The notes below the pieces were generated by a model. That model worked only from the letters and a program-made list of their open reading frames with translations. It was not told where the DNA came from and ran no database searches. A DNA stretch of 64,000 nt from Mesorhizobium amorphae CCNWGS0123. GTDB taxonomy: Bacteria > Pseudomonadota > Alphaproteobacteria > Rhizobiales > Rhizobiaceae. Positions within the stretch are counted from its first letter, which is position 1, and each line of letters opens with the position of its first letter. This document shows positions 1-9,381 of this stretch, piece by piece. The position numbers were made by a program, and so were the translations under genes. The DNA lies in NCBI RefSeq assembly GCF_001686985.1, contig NZ_CP015318.1, positions 1,486,001 through 1,550,000 of the forward strand, written 5' to 3'.

Positions 1-1968
1 GAAGGAGCCGTCGACGGCGGCATCGAGCATGTTGGGGATGCGCAGGCCCGGCTCGTCGTCGAGCTTCACGCCCCACAGGCTCTCATAGATGTCGCGCACG
101 GCCTCGCCCGAGATATGCCGATAGCCGGGCAGTTCGTGCGGGAACGAGCCCATGTCGCACGAGCCCTGCACGTTGTTCTGGCCGCGCAGCGGGTTCACGC
201 CGACGCCGGGACGGCCGATATTGCCGGTGGCCATGGCGAGGTTGGCGATCGCCATCACCGTGGTCGAACCCTGGCTGTGTTCCGTCACGCCGAGGCCGTA
301 ATAGATCGCGCCGTTGCCGCCGGTGGCGTAGAGACGCGCAGCACCCCGGATCAGTTCGGGATCGACGCCGGAGAGCTTGCCGACGGTTTCGGGGCTGTTT
401 TCCGGTAGCGCAACGAACGAGGCCCAGTCCTGGAACTCCGCCCAGTCGCAGCGTTCGCGGATGAAGGCTTCGTCGAAGAGGCCTTCGGTGACGATGACAT
501 GCGCCAGCGCCGTCAGCACCGCCACATTGGTGCCGGGCTTCAGCGGCAGATGATAGGCGGCTTCGATATGCGCCGACTTGACCATCTCGGTGCGGCGCGG
601 ATCGAGCACGATCAGCTTGGCGCCCTGGCGCAGCCGCTTCTTCAGCCGCGAGGCGAACACAGGGTGGGCCGAAGCCGGGTTGGCGCCGATGACGACGGCG
701 ACGTCGGTGAAATCGACCGAATCGAAATCCTGCGTGCCGGCCGACGTGCCATAGGTCTGGCCGAGCCCATAGCCGGTCGGCGAATGGCAGACGCGCGCGC
801 AGGTGTCGACATTGTTGTTGCGGAAGCCCTGCCGCACCAGCTTCTGGACGAGGTAGGTTTCCTCGTTCGTGCAGCGCGAGGAGGTGATGCCGCCGATCGC
901 GGTGCGTCCGTACTGGTACTGGATGCGGCGGAACTCCTTGGCCGTATGGGCAACAGCCACTTCCCAGCTCACTTCACGCCAGGGATCGGTGATCTTCTCG
1001 CGGATCATCGGCGACAGGATGCGATCCTTGTGGGTGGCGTAGCCATAGGCGAAACGGCCTTTCACGCAGGAATGGCCGTGGTTCGCCTTGCCCTCCTTGT
1101 AGGGCATCATGCGGATGACCTCGTCGTCCTTCACTTCGGCCTTGAACGAGCAACCGACGCCGCAATAGGCGCAGGTGGTGACGGCCGAGCGCTCCGGCAT
1201 GCCCTTCTCCAGCACCGTTTTCTCGCGCAACGCGTCGGTCGGGCAGGCCTGCACGCAAGCGCCGCAGGACACGCATTCGGAGGCGATGAAATCCTCGTGC
1301 ATGCCGGCGACCATGCGCGATTCGAAACCGCGGCCCTCGATGGTCAGCGCGAAGGTGCCCTGCACCTCTTCGCAGGCCCGCACGCAACGCGAGCAGACGA
1401 TGCATTGCGCCGGATCATAGGTGAAATAGGGGTTGGATTCGTCGCGGGCGATGTAGTCGACCGCCAGCGATCCGTGGCCGGGCGCGACGCCGTCCTCCTT
1501 GACGTGGTTACGGCCTTCGATGCCGAAGCGGTTTTCGGTCAGGCCAACCGACTTCGCCACAACGTCGAACTCGCTGGCGCCGGTGCCGGCCTTCTCGTTC
1601 CAGCCGGTCGGATGGTCGGAGATGTAAAGCTCCATGACGCCGCGACGAATGGCGTCGAGCCGCTCGGACTGCGTGTTGACCACCATGCCTTCGCCGACCG
1701 GTGTCGTGCAGGACGCCGGCGTGCCGCCGCGGCCCTCGATCTCGACGAGGCAGACGCGGCACGAACCGAACGAGTCCAGCATGTCGGTGGCGCAGAGCTT
1801 GGGGATTTCGACCCCGCCTTCCATCGCCGCTCGCATGATCGACGTGCCTTCCGGTACGGTGATGCTGCGGCCGTCGACGGTCAGCGTGACCCGCTTCTCC
1901 GCATTCGATTGCGGGGTTCCGAAGTCGATCTCTTCGATGAGTATCGGGAAGTCGGCCTTGATGTTCAT
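1..1968 (-). CDS. fdsA: NAD-dependent formate dehydrogenase, molybdenum subunit FdsA (C-terminus outside window)
   Basis: Catalytic subunit of a cytoplasmic FdsABG-type formate dehydrogenase, which oxidises formate to CO2 and passes electrons to NAD+. 656 codons are visible and the C-terminus lies beyond the left edge. Residues 25-100 form a [2Fe-2S] domain (C59, C70, C73, C87). Two CxxCxxCxxxC motifs (C189-C199 and C232-C242) hold [4Fe-4S] clusters. C266, C269, C273 and C301 bind another cluster at the start of the molybdopterin domain. C394 in VCHSPT is the expected molybdenum ligand, so this is a cysteine rather than a selenocysteine enzyme. The ATG lies 10 bases after the fdsB stop, and the ribosome site AGGAG overlaps that stop codon. 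Last visible gene of the leftward lysR-fdsG-fdsB-fdsA series; fdsC and fdsD would be expected further left. Confidence 0.95.
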   Translation of the reverse strand, partial: MNIKADFPILIEEIDFGTPQSNAEKRVTLTVDGRSITVPEGTSIMRAAMEGGVEIPKLCATDMLDSFGSCRVCLVEIEGRGGTPASCTTPVGEGMVVNTQSERLDAIRRGVMELYISDHPTGWNEKAGTGASEFDVVAKSVGLTENRFGIEGRNHVKEDGVAPGHGSLAVDYIARDESNPYFTYDPAQCIVCSRCVRACEEVQGTFALTIEGRGFESRMVAGMHEDFIASECVSCGACVQACPTDALREKTVLEKGMPERSAVTTCAYCGVGCSFKAEVKDDEVIRMMPYKEGKANHGHSCVKGRFAYGYATHKDRILSPMIREKITDPWREVSWEVAVAHTAKEFRRIQYQYGRTAIGGITSSRCTNEETYLVQKLVRQGFRNNNVDTCARVCHSPTGYGLGQTYGTSAGTQDFDSVDFTDVAVVIGANPASAHPVFASRLKKRLRQGAKLIVLDPRRTEMVKSAHIEAAYHLPLKPGTNVAVLTALAHVIVTEGLFDEAFIRERCDWAEFQDWASFVALPENSPETVGKLSGVDPELIRGAARLYATGGNGAIYYGLGVTEHSQGSTTVMAIANLAMATGNIGRPGVGVNPLRGQNNVQGSCDMGSFPHELPGYRHISGEAVRDIYESLWGVKLDDEPGLRIPNMLDAAVDGSF

Positions 1969-1978
1969 CTGCCAGCTC

Positions 1979-3535
1979 CTATTCAGCAGCCACGCGCGCC
2001 GGCGCAGGCTTGAAATCTTCGGGGAAATGGGTGATCGAGCTCATCACCGGGTAAGGCGTGAAGCCGCCCAGCGCGCACAGCGATCCGAACTTCATCGTGT
2101 TGCAGAGGTCGGTGACCAGAGCGAGGTTCTTCTCCGGTTCGATGCCGGCGGCGAGCCTGTCGATGGTCTCGACGCCACGCGTCGAACCGATGCGGCAAGG
2201 CGTGCACTTGCCGCAGCTTTCGATGGCGCAGAACTCCATGGCGAAACGCGCCTGCTTCAGCATGTCGGCGGTGTCGTCGAACACGGTGATGCCGGCATGG
2301 CCGATCAGCCCGTCCTTGGCGGCGAAGGCTTCGTAATCGAACGGCGTGTCGAACAAGGCACGCGGGAAATAGGCGCCGAGCGGTCCGCCGACCTGCACCG
2401 CCTTCACCGGCCGTCCGGTCGCCGTGCCGCCGCCGATTTCGTCGACGATTTCGCCCAGCGTCATGCCGAAAGCCGCTTCGAACAGGCCGCCATGCTTGAC
2501 GTTGCCGGCAATCTGGATCGGGATCGTGCCGCGCGAGCGGCCCATGCCGTAATCCTTGTAGAAGGCGGCACCCTTATCCATGATGATCGGCACGGAGGCT
2601 AGGCTGATGACGTTGTTGATCACTGTCGGCTTGCCGAACAAGCCCTGGATCGCCGGCAGCGGCGGCTTGGCGCGAACCACGCCACGCTTGCCTTCCAGGC
2701 TGTTCAGCAACGAGGTTTCCTCGCCGCAGACATAAGCGCCGGCGCCGACGCGGATTTCCATGTCGAAGGCGTTAGGCGAACCCAGCACATTGGTGCCGAG
2801 CACGCCGGCCTTGCGCGCGACCTGGACAGCCCGGTTCATCGTCGCCACCGCATGCGGATATTCCGAGCGGATATAGACAAAGCCCTTGGTCGCGCCGGTG
2901 GCGATGCCGGCGATCGCCATGCCTTCGATCAGCACGAAGGGGTCGCCCTCCATGATCATGCGGTCGGCGAAAGTGGCGCTGTCGCCCTCATCGGCGTTGC
3001 AGACGATGTATTTGCGGTCGCCGGCGGTATCGAGCACCGTTTTCCACTTGATGCCGGTCGGGAAGCCGGCGCCGCCGCGGCCGCGCAAGCCCGACTCCGT
3101 CACCTGCTTGACGATGTCGAGCGGCGCCATGGCCACCGCATTCTGCAGGCCCTTCAGCCCGCCGAGCGATTTGTAGGCATCGAGCGACAGCGGGTCGTTG
3201 ATGCCGCAGCGCGCGAAGGTCAGGCGCGTCTGCTTGGCCAGGAACGGAATTTTGTCCGGCGCGCCCAGCCAGCGCTTATGATGGCCACCCTTGAGGAAGC
3301 CGCTATCGAACAGGCTCTTGACGTCGGAAGGCTTCACCGGTCCGTAAGCGACGCGGCCTTCGGCGGTCGCCACCTCGACCATAGGCTCGAGGAAATAGGC
3401 GCCGCGCGAACCATTGCGCACGATCTTGGCCTCGATGCCGCGTTCGGCCAATTCCTTGGCGATCGTCTTTGCGACCTTCTCGGCGCCGAGCGCCAGCGCG
3501 CCGGAGTCACCTGGAATGTAGATGCGCGGGATCAT
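1979..3535 (-). CDS. fdsB: NAD-dependent formate dehydrogenase, flavin/NADH subunit FdsB
   Basis: 518-residue diaphorase subunit, homologous to NuoF of complex I. It takes electrons from FdsA and reduces NAD+ through FMN. Residues 1-90 look like a NuoE-like thioredoxin fold without the cluster cysteines. GRGGAGFPTG (151-160) and NADEGDS (180-186) form the FMN/NAD site, followed by GAYVCGEETS (266-275). C441, C444, C447 and C487 bind a [4Fe-4S] cluster. The reading frame stays open upstream into fdsG, but the ATG at 3535 is preferred because it overlaps the fdsG stop as ATGA, showing translational coupling. NuoF of respiratory complex I was considered and set aside because the partner genes are FdsA and FdsG. 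Confidence 0.94.
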   Translation of the reverse strand: MIPRIYIPGDSGALALGAEKVAKTIAKELAERGIEAKIVRNGSRGAYFLEPMVEVATAEGRVAYGPVKPSDVKSLFDSGFLKGGHHKRWLGAPDKIPFLAKQTRLTFARCGINDPLSLDAYKSLGGLKGLQNAVAMAPLDIVKQVTESGLRGRGGAGFPTGIKWKTVLDTAGDRKYIVCNADEGDSATFADRMIMEGDPFVLIEGMAIAGIATGATKGFVYIRSEYPHAVATMNRAVQVARKAGVLGTNVLGSPNAFDMEIRVGAGAYVCGEETSLLNSLEGKRGVVRAKPPLPAIQGLFGKPTVINNVISLASVPIIMDKGAAFYKDYGMGRSRGTIPIQIAGNVKHGGLFEAAFGMTLGEIVDEIGGGTATGRPVKAVQVGGPLGAYFPRALFDTPFDYEAFAAKDGLIGHAGITVFDDTADMLKQARFAMEFCAIESCGKCTPCRIGSTRGVETIDRLAAGIEPEKNLALVTDLCNTMKFGSLCALGGFTPYPVMSSITHFPEDFKPAPARVAAE

Positions 3536-4011
3536 GAGCGTACCTCCGCGACGATCTCTTCGATCTTCTCGTCGTCGAGCCGCCCGATCACCTCGCCGTC
3601 CAGCATTGCTGAAGGCGAACAGGCGCAAAGCCCGAGGCAATAGACCGGTTCCAGTGTAACCGATCCGTCGCGGGTGGTCTCGTGGAAACCGATGCCGAGC
3701 AATTGCTTGATCTTGGCGGCGACTGCGTCCGACCCCATCGACTGGCAGGCTTCCGCCTGGCAGAGCTTGAGCACGTGCCGGCCGGCCGGCTTGGCGCGGA
3801 AATCATGATAGAAGGTGACGACGCCGTGCACTTCGGCCCGCGACAGGTTCAACCCATCGGCAATGACCGGCAGCGCGTCGTGCGGCACATGGCCGAACTC
3901 TTCCTGGATGCCGTGGAGGATCGGCAGCAACGGACCTTCGAGGTCCTTCAATTCCTGGACGATCGCCGCCGTGCGCGATGCGATCTCGGTACTTGCAGGC
4001 TGCATCGTCAT
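3532..4011 (-). CDS. fdsG: NAD-dependent formate dehydrogenase, [2Fe-2S] subunit FdsG
   Basis: 159-residue small subunit of the NuoE/thioredoxin-like ferredoxin family. It carries the [2Fe-2S] cluster that relays electrons in the FdsBG diaphorase unit. The four ligands are visible as C84-x4-C89 (CQAEAC) and C125-x3-C129 (CLGLC). Start ATG at 4011 follows an AGGGAGGG-type ribosome site; a second ATG two codons on is possible. First structural gene of the operon. The 134-bp gap to the upstream lysR gene carries a perfect palindrome that could control it. Confidence 0.94.
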   Translation of the reverse strand: MTMQPASTEIASRTAAIVQELKDLEGPLLPILHGIQEEFGHVPHDALPVIADGLNLSRAEVHGVVTFYHDFRAKPAGRHVLKLCQAEACQSMGSDAVAAKIKQLLGIGFHETTRDGSVTLEPVYCLGLCACSPSAMLDGEVIGRLDDEKIEEIVAEVRS

Positions 4012-4099
4012 GCAGCGCCCTCCCTGGTCGATAGCTTTTTTCGCTAAGTCTTTACAAAATCAGAGGAAACCTCTGGAATCAATAAAGCTGATCCGTTGC

Positions 4100-4120
4100 T
4101 TGATAGAAATTTTCTATCAA
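4100..4120. promoter_or_regulatory. 21-bp perfect palindrome between lysR and fdsG, probable LysR operator
   Basis: Two 10-base arms (TTGATAGAAA and its complement) around a single central T, about 90 bases upstream of the fdsG start and just after the lysR stop. The core has ATAG-N7-CTAT, which fits the T-N11-A pattern bound by LysR regulators. It is well placed for activation of fdsGBA by the adjacent LysR protein. That binding is inferred. Confidence 0.6.
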
Positions 4121-4145
4121 ACCTGTTCAGCCAGCACTGTCTAGC

Positions 4146-5045
4146 TCAGCGGCGGGCGTGGAAATCGTCCGCCAGCGCCATTGCCTCGTCCAGCAGCGCC
4201 TGGACCAGCGGCGTGTGCGGCTCGCGCGGCGTCGCCACCAGCCCGACGGTGTGGCTGGCATCCGGCTCGACGATCGGAATGGCCCGGATCGGTTCGGAAA
4301 AGCCGAATGTTTCCGCAAGGTTGAGCGGCATGATCGAGGACCATTTGCCGGTGCGGATATGCGAAAACAGGACGATCATCGAGTTGGATTCGAGCGTCGG
4401 CCGCACCTGCACGCCGGCCTCCGCCAAATGCTGGTCGATGATGCGGCGGTTCTGCATGTCCGGCGTCAAAAGGCAGAGCGGCAATTGGCTGATTTCCGCC
4501 CATGTCACTTTGTCGCGGTCGGAATAGGGGTTTCCCACCGCAGTGATCAGTTGGTAGCGCTCGTCATAGAGCGGCACGCTGGTCACTCGCCCCAGCGGTT
4601 CGTTGTCGAGATAGGTGATGCCGGCATCGATGTCGAAATTGCCGAGCAAAGACAGCACCTCGATCGAGGTCCGCGACAGCACCGAGAAGGTGACGCCCGG
4701 ATGCTTTTCGCGAAACGGCGTCGTCAGCCGCGCCACCATGGCCAAAGCCGTCGGAATGGCGGCGATGCGGATGCGGCCGGAAAGCCCGTGTCGCGCCGCG
4801 CGCATCTCCTCGCGCATGGTACGGCTGTCGCCGACGATGCGCCGCGCCCACACCAGCACTTGCTTGCCTTCCGGCGTCAGCCCCTGAAAGCGCGAGCCGC
4901 GCAGCACCAGCATGACGCCAAGCTGGCCTTCCAGCTGCTTGATGCCGGCCGAGAGCGTCGGCTGGGTAACGCCGCATACTTCCGCGGCCCGGCCGAAATG
5001 CTCTTCCTTGGCCAGAGCGATGAAGAATTCCAGCTTGTCGATCAT
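4146..5045 (-). CDS. LysR-family transcriptional regulator, probable regulator of the formate dehydrogenase operon
   Basis: 299-residue regulator of normal LysR length. The winged helix-turn-helix is at residues about 1-60 (EEHFGRAAEVCGVTQPTLS), followed by a linker helix and a periplasmic-binding-protein-like effector domain from about residue 90. It is transcribed in the same direction as fdsGBA and lies immediately upstream. The known fds operons of Cupriavidus and relatives also carry a LysR regulator at this place, so a role in formate response is likely. The effector cannot be told from sequence. ATG at 5045 (MIDKLEFF) fits the family start. Confidence 0.88.
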   Translation of the reverse strand: MIDKLEFFIALAKEEHFGRAAEVCGVTQPTLSAGIKQLEGQLGVMLVLRGSRFQGLTPEGKQVLVWARRIVGDSRTMREEMRAARHGLSGRIRIAAIPTALAMVARLTTPFREKHPGVTFSVLSRTSIEVLSLLGNFDIDAGITYLDNEPLGRVTSVPLYDERYQLITAVGNPYSDRDKVTWAEISQLPLCLLTPDMQNRRIIDQHLAEAGVQVRPTLESNSMIVLFSHIRTGKWSSIMPLNLAETFGFSEPIRAIPIVEPDASHTVGLVATPREPHTPLVQALLDEAMALADDFHARR

Positions 5046-5105
5046 CGGCGCAAGCTATCCGGCACGGCGCGGCTGCGCCAGATCATACCCGCGCCACCTG
5101 GCCGC

Positions 5106-5483
5106 CTATTTGTCCACCAGGTTCAGGATGTTGCCGTCCGGGTCCTTGAACCAGGCGACCTTCATGCCGTAGCCGACATGGATATCGCCTTCGAGCGAAA
5201 GGCCGGGCATTTCAAAGTGCTCGAAGGCCACGCCTTTCGACTTTAGCGATTTGACGACGCTGCCGATCTCGTCGCCGACCGTCCAGGTCACCGCCGTCGC
5301 CTTGTTGGTTCCCGCGAATTCGGAATGATAGACATTGATGACCGTGTCGCCGCTTTTGTAGACGACCAGTTCGTTGCCCATGTCGTCCACCTGTTTGAGG
5401 CCCAGCGTCCCTTCGTAAAAGGCCTTTGCCTTCGCCAGGTCCTTCACCGCGAGATTGGCCGTTGCGTTGCTGTTTGCGAGCAT
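5106..5483 (-). CDS. VOC/glyoxalase-fold protein
   Basis: 125-residue protein of the vicinal-oxygen-chelate superfamily. It has two short beta-alpha-beta repeats, with the typical opening NLAVKDLAKAKAFYEGTLGL and closing KDPDGNILNLV. Members include glyoxalase I, dioxygenases and antibiotic-binding proteins; the metal ligands are not clear enough to choose, so only the fold is assigned. The frame is open upstream to about 5621, but ATG at 5483 has the ribosome site AAGGAGA at good spacing and matches the domain start. It is divergent from the mrp gene. Confidence 0.75.
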   Translation of the reverse strand: MLANSNATANLAVKDLAKAKAFYEGTLGLKQVDDMGNELVVYKSGDTVINVYHSEFAGTNKATAVTWTVGDEIGSVVKSLKSKGVAFEHFEMPGLSLEGDIHVGYGMKVAWFKDPDGNILNLVDK

Positions 5484-5681
5484 GATCCGTCTCCTTCCCT
5501 TGATGTCGTGCTCATGCTGCTCCTTCAGATAGGTCGCGCCGGATGGTTGGCGACCGTCGATCAGGCAAATCCGACAGCTTCCGTCGTTTTCCGGGGCACA
5601 CCAGGCCGGCCGTTGCTCCACGGCTTGGTTCTGTCCGGAAACTGCACTATCTCAGGCACGAGCTTGCATAAGGAAGACCTG

Positions 5682-6851
5682 ATGTCCGTTACCAAGGAAA
5701 TCGTCGTCGAGCGCCTGAAGACGGTCAACGGGCCGGATTTCACCGGCAACATCGTCGATCTCGGCATGGTTTCCGAGATTTTCATCGCCGATGGCAAGGT
5801 GTTCTTCTCGATCACCGTTCCCGCCGCCCGCGCGCAGGAAATGGAGCCGCTGCGCGCCGCTGCCGAGCGGGTGGTCAAGGCGATCCCGGGCGTCGCCGGC
5901 GCCATCGTAGCGCTGACCGCGGAGAAGAAAGGCGGCGGCATGGAGGCTCCGGTTCCGCCGCGTCCAGCACCTCGGCCGGCACCGCCGGCAGCACCCCAGC
6001 GGCCTGCGCCCCAGGCGCCGGCCTCGCATAGCCACGGCAAGCGCGGCGTGCCCGGCATCGAAGCGATCATCGCGGTTGCCTCCGGCAAGGGCGGCGTCGG
6101 CAAGTCGACCACCGCCGTCAACCTGGCGCTTGGGCTGGCGGCCAACGGCCTGAAGGTGGGCGTGCTCGACGCCGACATTTACGGCCCGTCCATGCCAAGG
6201 CTGCTCAACATCCACGGCCGGCCGCAGACTGTCGACGGCAAGATCCTGAAACCGATGGAGAATTATGGCCTCAAGGTTATGTCGATGGGCTTCCTCGTCG
6301 ACGAGGAGACGCCGATGATCTGGCGCGGGCCGATGGTGATGTCGGCGCTGACGCAGATGCTGCGCGAGGTCGAGTGGGGTCCGCTCGACGTACTGGTCGT
6401 CGACATGCCGCCTGGTACCGGCGACGCCCAGCTGACCATGGCGCAGCAGGTGCCGCTGGCCGGCGCCGTCATCGTCTCGACGCCGCAGGACTTGGCGCTC
6501 ATCGATGCGCGAAAAGGCCTAAACATGTTCAGGAAGGTCGACGTGCCGCTGCTCGGCATCGTCGAGAACATGAGCTACTTCCTCGCCCCCGACACCGGCA
6601 AGCGCTATGACATTTTCGGCCATGGCGGCGCCCGCCGCGAAGCCGAGCGCCTCGGCGTCATCTTCCTCGGCGAGGTGCCGCTCGAAATGGGCATCCGCGA
6701 AAGCTCGGATGCCGGCACGCCGGTGGTGGTCTCGAAGCCGGAGAGCGCCGAAGCGAAGATCTATCGGGATATCGCAGCTAAGGTCTGGGACCGGGTCAAT
6801 GAGGAACGCGGCGCGGCGGAAGCCGCGGTGCCAAGCATCGTGTTCGAGTAA
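5682..6851 (+). CDS. mrp: Mrp/ApbC-family P-loop ATPase (iron-sulfur cluster carrier)
   Basis: 389-residue protein with an N-terminal MIP18/DUF59 domain (residues 1-85), a proline-rich linker (89-115) and a ParA/MinD-type ATPase. The deviant Walker A GKGGVGKST is at 135-143. The family binds and transfers [4Fe-4S] clusters in the cytosol. The CxxC pair that bridges the cluster in E. coli Mrp/ApbC is absent: the stretch after ENMSYF reads LAPDTG. I recall similar sequences in other alphaproteobacteria, so this may be a lineage trait rather than damage. The start at 5682 follows AAGGAAG; the frame is open upstream to 5325 but that part overlaps the glyoxalase gene. Confidence 0.9.
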   Translation: MSVTKEIVVERLKTVNGPDFTGNIVDLGMVSEIFIADGKVFFSITVPAARAQEMEPLRAAAERVVKAIPGVAGAIVALTAEKKGGGMEAPVPPRPAPRPAPPAAPQRPAPQAPASHSHGKRGVPGIEAIIAVASGKGGVGKSTTAVNLALGLAANGLKVGVLDADIYGPSMPRLLNIHGRPQTVDGKILKPMENYGLKVMSMGFLVDEETPMIWRGPMVMSALTQMLREVEWGPLDVLVVDMPPGTGDAQLTMAQQVPLAGAVIVSTPQDLALIDARKGLNMFRKVDVPLLGIVENMSYFLAPDTGKRYDIFGHGGARREAERLGVIFLGEVPLEMGIRESSDAGTPVVVSKPESAEAKIYRDIAAKVWDRVNEERGAAEAAVPSIVFE

Positions 6852-6863
6852 GTCGGCCGCGGC

Positions 6864-7313
6864 TCAGCCGCCCACCTTCTCGCCAAAGCTCGAGAAAAAT
6901 TGCCCCGCAAGCTTCTTCGACGTCGATTCGATCAACCGGCTGCCGAGCTGGGCGATCTTGCCGCCGACATCGGCCTTGGCAGCGTATTTGAGCACCGTCG
7001 TTTCCGGCCCGTCTGATGTCAGCGTCACGTCGGCGCCACCCTTGGCGAAGCCGGCGATGCCGCCCTTGCCTTCGCCCTGGATCGTGTAGGAATGCGGCGG
7101 CTTGAGGTTTTTCAGCGTCACCTCGCCGTTGAACGTCGCCTTGATCGGCCCGATCTTCAGCACCACCGTCGCCGCCATCTCGGTGGCCGACTTCATTTCG
7201 AGGCTTTGACAGCCGGGGATGGTTTCCTTGAGGATCTCGGGATCGTTCAACGCTTCCCACACTTTTTGCAGGGGTGCGGCGATGCGTTCCTCGCCTTCGA
7301 TCACCAAAGCCAT
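6864..7313 (-). CDS. CoxG-like SRPBCC family protein
   Basis: 149-residue single-domain START/SRPBCC protein of the carbon monoxide dehydrogenase subunit G family. The opening is typical ([20 protein letters not shown]), with PGCQSLE and a glycine-rich C-terminal helix region. CoxG proteins are thought to help membrane attachment or maturation of molybdenum hydroxylases; no cox structural genes are next to it here. ATG at 7313 has GGGAGG six bases upstream; a TTG one codon earlier is less likely. It converges on mrp (12 bp apart) and is divergent from the dehydratase gene. Confidence 0.82.
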   Translation of the reverse strand: MALVIEGEERIAAPLQKVWEALNDPEILKETIPGCQSLEMKSATEMAATVVLKIGPIKATFNGEVTLKNLKPPHSYTIQGEGKGGIAGFAKGGADVTLTSDGPETTVLKYAAKADVGGKIAQLGSRLIESTSKKLAGQFFSSFGEKVGG

Positions 7314-7462
7314 CAAAAACCTCCCGGAAAGATTGGCTCGAACCCCTAGCGCAGGGGCGCTGTTGTGTCTATCGCACCAAAGTGTTGGTTCGGATCGCGC
7401 ATGCCTCTTGCCTGCTTCGGCGCGTTGCCATATCGATTTGTCCTACAAATATGGAGATCATG

Positions 7463-9268
7463 ATGGCCGGCGCCCCCACAGATAAGAAGAAATTTCGCTC
7501 GCAGGAGTGGTTCGACAACCCCGATAACCCCGGCATGACGGCGCTTTATCTCGAGCGCTACCTGAACTACGGGCTGACGCGCGCCGAGCTGATGTCGGGC
7601 AAGCCGCTGATCGGCATCGCCCAGACCGGCTCCGATCTGTCGCCCTGCAACCGCCATCACATCGAACTGGCCAAGCGCGTGCGCGAAGGCATCGTCTCGA
7701 TGGGCGGCATCCCTTTCGAGTTCCCGTGCCATCCGATCCAGGAGACCGGCAAGCGTCCGACCGCTGCACTCGACCGCAATCTTGCCTATCTCGGCCTGGT
7801 CGAGGTGCTGTACGGCTATCCGCTCGACGGCGTCGTGCTCACCATCGGTTGCGACAAGACAACGCCCGCCATGCTGATGGCGGCGGCCACCGTCAACATT
7901 CCAGCGATCGCGCTGTCGGTCGGCCCGATGCTCAATGGCTGGCACAAGGGCAAGCGCACCGGCTCCGGCACCATCGTCTGGGAATCGCGCCAGCGCCTGT
8001 CGGCCGGCGAGATCGACTATGACGAGTTCATGGACATCGTCGCCTCCTCGGCGCCGTCGACCGGCTATTGCAACACCATGGGCACCGCCACCACCATGAA
8101 CTCGCTGGCCGAGGCGCTCGGCATGCAGTTGCCGGGTTCGGCCGCCATTCCGGCGCCCTACCGCGAGCGCGGCCAGATTTCCTACGAGACCGGCAGACGC
8201 ATCGTCGAGATGGTGCATGAGGATCTAAAGCCGTCCGATATCATGACGCGACAAGCCTTCGAGAACGCCATCGTCGTCAATTCCGCCATCGGCGGCTCGA
8301 CCAACGCGCCGATCCATCTCAATGCCATTGCCCGCCATCTCGGCGTGCCGCTCGACAATGACGACTGGCAGACGGTCGGCCTCAACGTGCCGCTCATCGT
8401 CAATCTGCAGCCGACGGGCGAATATCTCGGCGAGGACTATCACCACGCCGGCGGCGTGCCGGCCGTGGTCGCCGAACTGCTGAAGGCCGGGCTGTTGCCG
8501 CATCCCGACGCCGTGACCGCCAACGGCAAGTCGATCGGCGACAACTGCAAGGGCGTGGCCAACGAGAATGCCGACGTCATCCGCACCGTCGCCAAGCCGC
8601 TCAAGGCCAATGCCGGCTTCATCAACCTCAAGGGCAATCTGTTCGATTCGGCGATCATGAAGACCAGCGGCATCTCGCCGGAATTCCGCGAGCGCTATCT
8701 GTCCAACCCGAAGGACCCGGAGGCCTTCGAGGGCAACGCCATGGTCTTCGACGGGCCGGAGGACTACCACGCCCGCATCGACGATCCGGCGCAAGGCATC
8801 GACGAGCACACCATCCTGTTCATGCGCGGCGCCGGCCCGATCGGCTATCCGGGCGGTGCCGAGGTCGTCAACATGCAGCCGCCGGCCTACCTCATCAAGA
8901 AGGGCATCCATGCGCTGGCCTGCATCGGCGACGGCCGCCAGTCGGGCACGTCGGGCTCGCCGTCGATCCTCAACGCCTCGCCAGAAGCCGCGATCGGCGG
9001 CGGCCTGGCGTTGATCAAGACCGGCGACCGTGTCCGCATCGACCTGAACAAGGGCACCGCCAACATCCTCGTCAGCGACGAAGAGATCGCCACGCGGCGC
9101 GCGGCGCTGCAGAACAATGGCGGCTTTCACTACCCGCAGCACCAGACGCCGTGGCAGGAGATCCAGCGCGGCATGGTCGACCAGTTTTCGGCCGGCATGG
9201 TGCTGAAGCCGGCGGTGAAATACCAGGATGTGGCGCACACCAGGGGCGTGCCGCGCGACAACCACTGA
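7463..9268 (+). CDS. xylD: IlvD/Edd-family dehydratase, closest to D-xylonate dehydratase
   Basis: 601-residue cytosolic dehydratase that removes water from an aldonic acid to give a 2-keto-3-deoxy acid. The three iron-sulfur cysteines are C62 (SPCN), C130 (GCDKTTPA) and C203 (CNTMGTA). The opening [20 protein letters not shown] and the [15 protein letters not shown] stretch match, from memory, Caulobacter XylD much better than IlvD or Edd. L-arabinonate dehydratase is the main alternative. The frame is open upstream to 7274; ATG at 7463 is chosen because GGAG lies six bases before it (ATGs at 7451 and 7460 are in frame). No other pentose genes are next to it. A strong terminator follows. Confidence 0.82.
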   Translation: MAGAPTDKKKFRSQEWFDNPDNPGMTALYLERYLNYGLTRAELMSGKPLIGIAQTGSDLSPCNRHHIELAKRVREGIVSMGGIPFEFPCHPIQETGKRPTAALDRNLAYLGLVEVLYGYPLDGVVLTIGCDKTTPAMLMAAATVNIPAIALSVGPMLNGWHKGKRTGSGTIVWESRQRLSAGEIDYDEFMDIVASSAPSTGYCNTMGTATTMNSLAEALGMQLPGSAAIPAPYRERGQISYETGRRIVEMVHEDLKPSDIMTRQAFENAIVVNSAIGGSTNAPIHLNAIARHLGVPLDNDDWQTVGLNVPLIVNLQPTGEYLGEDYHHAGGVPAVVAELLKAGLLPHPDAVTANGKSIGDNCKGVANENADVIRTVAKPLKANAGFINLKGNLFDSAIMKTSGISPEFRERYLSNPKDPEAFEGNAMVFDGPEDYHARIDDPAQGIDEHTILFMRGAGPIGYPGGAEVVNMQPPAYLIKKGIHALACIGDGRQSGTSGSPSILNASPEAAIGGGLALIKTGDRVRIDLNKGTANILVSDEEIATRRAALQNNGGFHYPQHQTPWQEIQRGMVDQFSAGMVLKPAVKYQDVAHTRGVPRDNH

Positions 9269-9296
9269 GCGGCACATCACGGCTTTCGTGCAAGCA

Positions 9297-9331
9297 AAAA
9301 GGGCGGCTTGATCTGATCAAGCCGCCCTTTT
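9297..9331. terminator. Bidirectional Rho-independent terminator
   Basis: A 17-bp perfect stem (AAAAGGGCGGCTTGATC and its complement) with a one-base centre, ending in a T run on both strands. It lies between the convergent dehydratase and GFA genes and can end transcription from either side. Confidence 0.9.
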
Positions 9332-9381
9332 GCGCCTGATCTAAGCCTGACGACGGGCCTTCCTGCCTTGGTCCGGACCGA

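Noticed and set aside
499..2013. Plus-strand frame of about 500 codons
   Set aside because: Antisense to fdsA; the translation is rich in Arg, Ala, His and Asp as expected of the complement of a GC-rich gene and shows no family motif.
1979..4011. Complex I subunits NuoE and NuoF
   Set aside because: The subunits resemble NuoE/NuoF, but overlap with FdsA and the absence of other nuo genes identify formate dehydrogenase.
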